Assembly (NCBI RefSeq): GCF_000422925.1
Contig: NZ_AUGZ01000028.1
Location: 1 to 64,000, forward strand
Length of the DNA: 64,000 nucleotides
Direction of reading: 5' to 3'
Origin: Paludibacterium yongneupense DSM 18731
Lineage (GTDB): Bacteria; Pseudomonadota; Gammaproteobacteria; Burkholderiales; Chromobacteriaceae
Below the pieces are notes generated by a model. It made no database searches and had not been told where the DNA came from. It saw only the letters and a program-made list of their open reading frames with translations. Numbering within the stretch: position 1 is the first letter of the stretch; each line of letters begins with the position of its first letter. Below are positions 59,349 through 64,000 of the stretch, one piece after another. Made by a program: the position numbers and the translations under genes.

Positions 59349-59386
59349 ACAGCAATGATTACATTCATAATCGTTGCTGTTATAGT
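59349..59386 (+). promoter_or_regulatory. Large operator-like palindrome before the integrase gene
   Basis: ACAGCAATGATTA (59349-59361), spacer CATTCA, TAATCGTTGCTGT (59368-59380): 13-base arms with one mismatch. It abuts TATAGT (59381-59386), a likely -10 element, so a bound protein would block transcription of the recombinase. It could alternatively be a recombination core. Confidence 0.6.
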
Positions 59387-59414
59387 GGGTCGAAGACAGA
59401 ACAGGAGCCCAAAA

Positions 59415-60659
59415 ATGACCGGTATCAAGGGGAGGGGAGGTTTGCCGGAGATGAGCGAGTTGCGTTCCCGCCTGGTGCTGGCCGACTGGGTGGAACTCAG
59501 CGGCGAAGCCGGGGAGAACCGGGTGCGCGGCCGGGGCTGGCGCCAGATTGCCGCCGACGACGATGCCGCGGCAATCGAATCCTGGCTGGCCACGATAGAG
59601 AACCCGCACACCCGGCGCGCCTATCGCAAGGAAGCCATCCGGCTGATGGCATGGGCCGTCAGCTTGCGCGGCAAGGCCGTATCGAGTCTGCGTGTCGATG
59701 ATTTGCGCCTCTACCTGGACTGGCTGGCCGCACCCGTCCGGCCGGCGCAATGGCCGGCCCACTGGCGTCTGATCCAGGGACCGCTGCAGGCATCGAGCCG
59801 ACGCCAGGCGAAAGTGATATTGCAGACCCTGTTCGATTACCTGGTCAACGCCAGCTATCTGGCCAGCAACCCGTTTCGCCTGCTGGGAACAAAACAGCGC
59901 GGACGCGACCTGGGCGGGGCCGGCGGGGGCCTGGACGCAGCAGGCGGTATCGGCATGCCGCGCTGGCTGGAACCCGAGCTCTGGCGCTGGACACTGGATT
60001 TTCTGGACCTGCTGCCGACGCGGACTCCGCAGCAGGTCGCGCGCGCCGAGCGGCTGCGCTTTCTGCTGATCTGGCTGTATCGCACTGCCGCACGACGCAG
60101 CGAACTGGCGTATGCCAGAATGGCGCACATCCATTTCAGCTATGGCATGTGGCTGTGGCGCATTGCAGGCAAGGGCGGGGCCGTCGCCGATATTCCGCTC
60201 GACTCCGAGGCCCTGACCGCACTGGTGCGCTATCGCCGCTATCGCGCGCTGCCTGACCTGCCCGCAGCCGATGAAACCGCGACGCCGATCGTGACGGGCC
60301 TGGACGGGCAGACGGCGGTCGAGGGACTGCAGATCTATAGCGCGCTGAAGTGGTTTTTCGCCCGGGCCGCCCGCGCGGCCGAGGCCATCAATCCAGGCTG
60401 GGCGGCACGGCTGGACGCGGCATCGACCCACTGGCTGCGCCATTCGCTGGCCTCGCATGCCGCACAGGCCGGCGTGCCCATCCACCTGACGGCGGAGCGT
60501 CTTCGCCATCGCTCGCACGCGACCACGCAGCGATTTTACGTTCATGCGAGTCTGCGTGACCAGGCGCAAGCCTTTGCGTTCTCCCTGCCTTGCGACAATG
60601 GAGCCGCCCCGCCCGATGCAAGTACATCGGCAACTGACATGCCAATGAAATACCCGTGA
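59415..60659 (+). CDS. Tyrosine recombinase / phage-type integrase
   Basis: 414 residues from ATG at 59415, RBS aggag at 59403-59407. An N-terminal SAM-like core-binding domain (IENPHTRRAYRKEAIRLMAW) and a catalytic domain with the active-site residues: Arg in YRTAARRSELAYARM, HWLRH in STHWLRHSLASHAAQAGVPI, His in LRHRSHATTQ and Tyr in RFYVHASLRD. Not XerC or XerD by size and sequence. No attachment site or excisionase is visible, so it may be a stranded or domesticated recombinase. Confidence 0.9.
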   Translation: MTGIKGRGGLPEMSELRSRLVLADWVELSGEAGENRVRGRGWRQIAADDDAAAIESWLATIENPHTRRAYRKEAIRLMAWAVSLRGKAVSSLRVDDLRLYLDWLAAPVRPAQWPAHWRLIQGPLQASSRRQAKVILQTLFDYLVNASYLASNPFRLLGTKQRGRDLGGAGGGLDAAGGIGMPRWLEPELWRWTLDFLDLLPTRTPQQVARAERLRFLLIWLYRTAARRSELAYARMAHIHFSYGMWLWRIAGKGGAVADIPLDSEALTALVRYRRYRALPDLPAADETATPIVTGLDGQTAVEGLQIYSALKWFFARAARAAEAINPGWAARLDAASTHWLRHSLASHAAQAGVPIHLTAERLRHRSHATTQRFYVHASLRDQAQAFAFSLPCDNGAAPPDASTSATDMPMKYP

Positions 60660-60704
60660 GCTACAGTGAGCGACTGACTTTGCTACTGATAGAGGAATCG
60701 CCGC

Positions 60705-62510
60705 ATGCGTTCATTGCTCGCCGCCGCACTTTTGGCCGTTGCCTGCCCAGCCATGGCGCAGACACCCGTCCATAACGTCATCCTGTTCGTTGCCGATGGC
60801 CTCAGGCCGGGCATGGTCAACGCCCGCACCGCGCCGACCATGACGGCACTGATGAACCAGGGGGTACGCTTCAGCAATACCCACTCGCTGTTCCCGACCT
60901 TTACCACGGCCAACGCCTCGGCCATGGCAACCGGTCACATGCTGGGCGACAGCGGCGATTTCAGCAACACCATCTACACCGCGTTCCAGGTTCCCGGCGC
61001 GGGAGACAGCCTGACCCCGTTTCTGGAAAGCGACCCGGTGCTCGGCGATGTCGACGAACATTTTTCCGGCGACTACCTGAACGAAGAAACCATCCTCAAA
61101 GCCGCCCGTGGGGCAGGCTACTCCACCGCGACCATAGGCAAACTCGGTCCGGCGCTGATTTTCGATCACACCGAGCGCAGCGGCCAGCACACCATCGTCG
61201 TTGACGACATGACCGGCCGCGCAGGAGGCATCCCGCTGTCCGATGAGCTCAAGCAGCGCCTCGATGCAGCACACCTCGCCCCGCAGGCCCCGACGCGCGG
61301 CGCCAACGGCCCGTCCGGCAATGCGACGACGCCCGGCACGACGTCCGCCAACATCGTACAACAGCAGTATTTCGCCGCGGTGGCCACGCGCGCGGTCCTC
61401 CCCCTGTTCAAGGCGCGCAACAAACCCTTTGTAATGGTGTACTGGTCGCGGGACCCGGACGGCTCGCAGCACAATCAGGGCGACAGCCTTGGGCGCTTGC
61501 TGCCGGGGATCAACGGCCCGACCTCGCTGGCGGCGATCAAGAATGCCGATGACAATCTGGCCAGCCTGCTGGCCGCAATCAAGCAACAGGGTCTGGAAGA
61601 CAGCACCGACGTGATCGTGACGTCGGATCACGGCTTCTCGACCATTTCCAAGGAAAGCGCGACGAGCTGGGCGGCTGGCCGCCGCTACGCCGACGTCACC
61701 GCCGCGCAATTGCCGCCCGGCTTTCTCGCCATCGATATCGCACATGCACTGGGAAGCAATCTGTACGACCCGGATGCCAAAGGCGCCCCCGTGGCTGCCG
61801 ACCACTACCCCTCGCGCGGCAACGGCCTGATCGGCGCCGACCCGGCCCACCCCGACGTGATCGTCGCCTCCAATGGCGGTTCCGACCTGGTCTACCTGCC
61901 GACGGGCGACAAAGCGCTGGCCGCGCGGATCGTCGCCGCACTGTCGGCGCAAGACTATGTCAGCGGACTGTTCGTCGACGACAGTCTTGGCCGCATCCCC
62001 GGCACCCTGCCGCTCTCTGCCATCGCACTGCGGGGAACGGCGGTGACACCCATGCCGGCCATTGCCGTCAACTTCCGCACCTTCTCGACCGGCTGCGCCG
62101 ACCCCACCACCTGCGGCGTCGAGATAGCCGACACGGCACTTCAGCAGGGGCAGGGCATGCACGGCAGCTTCTCGCGCGCCGATACGCGCAACATCATGGC
62201 GGCGACAGGCCCCGCATTCCGCCGCCATTTCGTCGACACCGCCCCTGCCAGCAACGCCGACATCGGCAAGACCGTGGCCGATCTGCTGCACTTGAACATC
62301 CCGGCTCATGGCAAACTGGTCGGCCGCGTACTATCGGAAGCGCTGGTCAACGGCAAAATGCCGCGTGCAACGACGCAGACCTTGCGTTCCGACGTCGATG
62401 CCGAGGGGCATGTCACCGTCGTCCAGTCGCAACGGGTGGGCACGACCCGGTATTTTGATGTTGCAGGCTACCCTGGACGGACGCTCGGACTGCCGGCAGA
62501 CAGCCAGTAA
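60705..62510 (+). CDS. Alkaline phosphatase superfamily (phosphodiesterase/nucleotide pyrophosphatase-type) protein
   Basis: 601 residues. Signal peptide MRSLLAAALLAVACPAMA. The metal/nucleophile segments are ILFVADGLRPGMVN, LFPTFTTANASAMATGHMLG (nucleophile Thr) and VIVTSDHGFSTISK. This fits the type I phosphodiesterase/nucleotide pyrophosphatase family; relatives hydrolyse phosphodiesters or phosphomonoesters in the periplasm. Two Cys (CADPTTCG) probably form a disulphide. Preceded by RBS gaggaat. Substrate unknown. Confidence 0.9.
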   Translation: MRSLLAAALLAVACPAMAQTPVHNVILFVADGLRPGMVNARTAPTMTALMNQGVRFSNTHSLFPTFTTANASAMATGHMLGDSGDFSNTIYTAFQVPGAGDSLTPFLESDPVLGDVDEHFSGDYLNEETILKAARGAGYSTATIGKLGPALIFDHTERSGQHTIVVDDMTGRAGGIPLSDELKQRLDAAHLAPQAPTRGANGPSGNATTPGTTSANIVQQQYFAAVATRAVLPLFKARNKPFVMVYWSRDPDGSQHNQGDSLGRLLPGINGPTSLAAIKNADDNLASLLAAIKQQGLEDSTDVIVTSDHGFSTISKESATSWAAGRRYADVTAAQLPPGFLAIDIAHALGSNLYDPDAKGAPVAADHYPSRGNGLIGADPAHPDVIVASNGGSDLVYLPTGDKALAARIVAALSAQDYVSGLFVDDSLGRIPGTLPLSAIALRGTAVTPMPAIAVNFRTFSTGCADPTTCGVEIADTALQQGQGMHGSFSRADTRNIMAATGPAFRRHFVDTAPASNADIGKTVADLLHLNIPAHGKLVGRVLSEALVNGKMPRATTQTLRSDVDAEGHVTVVQSQRVGTTRYFDVAGYPGRTLGLPADSQ

Positions 62511-62539
62511 CCCCGGCCGCCCCGGGCGACGCCGAACCG

Positions 62540-62578
62540 ATGCGCACCGCTCGCCGCGAACGAGAGGTGCGCATTTCT
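62540..62578 (+). terminator. Terminator after the phosphatase-family gene
   Basis: ATGCGCACC (62540-62548) pairs with GGTGCGCAT (62566-62574), with a further inner CTCG/CGAG pairing, then TTCTC. The tail is short, so strength is uncertain. Confidence 0.6.
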
Positions 62579-62637
62579 CATGCCTGCCGCCATGTCAGAA
62601 ATGCCATCGCAGGCAACACCTCACCGCGCGGCTTGCT

Positions 62638-63531
62638 CTATTTCGAGGGTAGCGACGCAAAATACAGCGCGACCTCTTCTTCTATCCATTGAATGAAATC
62701 GTTGCGCTTGATCTGGGCGCTTTCGCGCTGCGGCCAGACCAGCCAGTGCGGATGCGCATACGGAACGGTAATGTCGGTCAATTGACACAGGCTGCCGTTG
62801 TCGAGCGAGGCCTGGACAATGCTGCGCCGTTCCAGCGCGACGCCTTGCCCCAACTTCGCCGCTTCGAGCACCAGATTGGAGTCGTTGATCCAGAGGGCGG
62901 CATGCGCCGGCTCGGCCACACCCGCCGCCTGGCACCAGGCCAGCCACGACTCCGGCGTCCGCACCGCCGGCGCGGCGACGACCTCGGTCGGGGTGCGCGG
63001 CAAGCGCCCATGGTTAAATGTGGGCGAGGCGACCATGACCAGTTCGTCGTCGAACAGTTTCTTCTGCTGCAGCCCCTCCCAATTACCTTGCCCCATGCGC
63101 ACGCCGACATCGACCAGGCCCTGGCGCAGATCCTGTATGTCCAGGCTGGCACGCAAGCTGAGGCGATAGGAGGGGAAACGGGCATGAAAACGCGGCAGGC
63201 GCGGCAACAACCAGTTTGCGCCAAAAGACGGCAGCACGGCGATGACCAGCTCGCCCTCCCGCGGGCGCGCCTGCACCAACCGGGTAGCTTCGGTTAACTC
63301 GGCCAAACCCAGTCTGATTTGCAGCGCGTACAAGCGGCCATCTTCGCTCAAGCGCAGGCCGCGCCCCTCTCGCAGCAGCAGGACGACGCCGAGCATTTCT
63401 TCCAACTGCTTGATCTGCTGGCTGATAGCCGAATGCGTGACATGCAGTTCGGTTGCGGCCAGCGTGACGCTGCCGAGGCGGGCGACAGCTTCGAAACTGC
63501 GCAGGGCTGAGAGGGGAGGGAGAGGTCTCAT
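62638..63531 (-). CDS. LysR-family regulator, GcvA type
   Basis: 297 residues. MRPLPPLSALRSFEAVARLG and ELHVTHSAISQQIKQLEEML are the GcvA-type winged helix-turn-helix; the effector domain follows with PAVRTPESWLAWCQAAGV and INDSNLVLEAAKLGQGVALE. Diverges from the DUF2917 gene at 63742 across a 210-base AT-rich gap, a pairing common in betaproteobacteria, and probably regulates it. Confidence 0.93.
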   Translation of the reverse strand: MRPLPPLSALRSFEAVARLGSVTLAATELHVTHSAISQQIKQLEEMLGVVLLLREGRGLRLSEDGRLYALQIRLGLAELTEATRLVQARPREGELVIAVLPSFGANWLLPRLPRFHARFPSYRLSLRASLDIQDLRQGLVDVGVRMGQGNWEGLQQKKLFDDELVMVASPTFNHGRLPRTPTEVVAAPAVRTPESWLAWCQAAGVAEPAHAALWINDSNLVLEAAKLGQGVALERRSIVQASLDNGSLCQLTDITVPYAHPHWLVWPQRESAQIKRNDFIQWIEEEVALYFASLPSK

Positions 63532-63741
63532 GTAAGTAAAACTAACATAAATGTCAAATTAATATCAATTTTTCTGCGGCCGGCAAAACATTATAGTTAC
63601 GGCATAGGTGAGGGCAGGCAGCATGGGCGCACTGTCGAGTTGCGCCAGCGCAGCCGCGCAGAAAGGTTTCGGACCTTGCGAAACGCCCCCTCCAATTCGT
63701 TCGGCGTCGCACGGCGGCGCCCAAGCCCAGGGAGATACGCC

Positions 63742-64000
63742 ATGTCGCATTCTTTGAAGCTGGTCCTGGCTGCAGATGAACTACTGGCCCTGCAGCTCGC
63801 GCAACCCTGCCGCGTTCTGGCGACAAGCGGTCGCCACTGGCTGACCGTAAACGGTCGCGATATCTGCCTGGATGAAACATGCCGCTCGGCGCTGCTGCCG
63901 CGCGGCAAGGTCCTGATCGAGGGCTGCGGCCGACTGGAATTGTACGCCGAAGCACAATCGCCGCGGCTACGGCCGCGACTGCACCTCAATACCGTATCCA
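63742..64000 (+). CDS. DUF2917 protein (runs off the right edge)
   Basis: 86 codons visible from ATG at 63742, RBS ggagat. The sequence LQLAQPCRVLATSGRHWLTV and LLPRGKVLIEGCGRLELYAE matches DUF2917, a short cupin-like family encoded opposite GcvA-type LysR genes. The 3' end is outside the window. Function unknown. Confidence 0.85.
   Translation, partial: MSHSLKLVLAADELLALQLAQPCRVLATSGRHWLTVNGRDICLDETCRSALLPRGKVLIEGCGRLELYAEAQSPRLRPRLHLNTVS

Noticed and set aside
60711-62309. A 532-codon minus-strand open frame opposite the phosphatase-family gene
   Set aside because: The plus strand has a signal peptide and conserved catalytic motifs; the minus frame has none.
1-64000. CRISPR arrays, rRNA genes and replication origin
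   Set aside because: No regularly spaced repeats, no rRNA-like sequence and no DnaA-box cluster were seen.

Overview
The window is GC-rich chromosomal DNA from a Gram-negative proteobacterium. It is most likely a betaproteobacterium near the Neisseriales or Chromobacteriaceae. This is an inference from gene order (gyrA, serC, pheA), PEP-CTERM proteins, two large chemoreceptors, and a LysR gene diverging from a DUF2917 gene. No rRNA is present to confirm it.

Positions 1 to about 18,850 are the right-hand part of a Mu-like transposable prophage. An IS3-like element ends at about 305 and cuts the capsid protease gene (Mu I). The order then follows Mu: nested scaffold, decoration protein, major head protein, gp35 to gp38, sheath L, tube M, tail chaperone with a programmed -1 frameshift, tape measure, N, P, spike gp45, gp46, gp47, gp48, a long LamG-containing fibre, fibre assembly protein, and an overlapping com and adenine methylase pair. 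A membrane-anchored protein of unknown function lies on the opposite strand at the right edge. The cut protease gene suggests a defective prophage.

Positions 19,000 to 33,200 hold a tRNA-Thr(TGT), a chemoreceptor between two periplasmic binding proteins that lack local transporters, a uracil-DNA glycosylase-like protein, a LysR and SnoaL-like divergent pair, a DppA-like binding protein with a class I amidotransferase, a DedA protein, an Asr-like basic secreted protein, and a complete HisJQMP/ArtJQMP-type amino acid ABC transporter with an internal terminator.

Positions 33,300 to 43,230 begin with two tandem PEP-CTERM paralogues. A run of overlapping genes follows: gyrA, two hotdog thioesterases, serC, an O-methyltransferase-like gene, pheA, a membrane protein, and a DAHP-synthase homologue. 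The last keeps the fold and N-terminal regulatory domain of the family but has lost most of its metal and substrate ligands. It is the most interesting gene here, a probable pseudoenzyme beside the phenylalanine branch.

Positions 43,300 to 57,600 are ordinary chromosome: pseudouridine kinase diverging from a BMP-type nucleoside-binding protein, an SDR and AraC divergent pair, a second chemoreceptor, dapF with DUF484, L-lactate dehydrogenase, a TetR regulator with an operator-like palindrome in its promoter, a dienoyl-CoA isomerase-like protein, a His-rich secreted protein, pirin and an isochorismatase-family hydrolase.

Positions 57,600 to 59,300 are the remains of a Tn3-family transposon: a resolvase fragment and a transposase N-terminal fragment flank a VOC gene, an intact Cdd1-like helix-hairpin-helix gene and a frameshifted MNT nucleotidyltransferase. 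A lone tyrosine recombinase with a large palindrome in its promoter region follows, then an alkaline-phosphatase-superfamily enzyme, a GcvA-type LysR regulator and a partial DUF2917 gene at the right edge.
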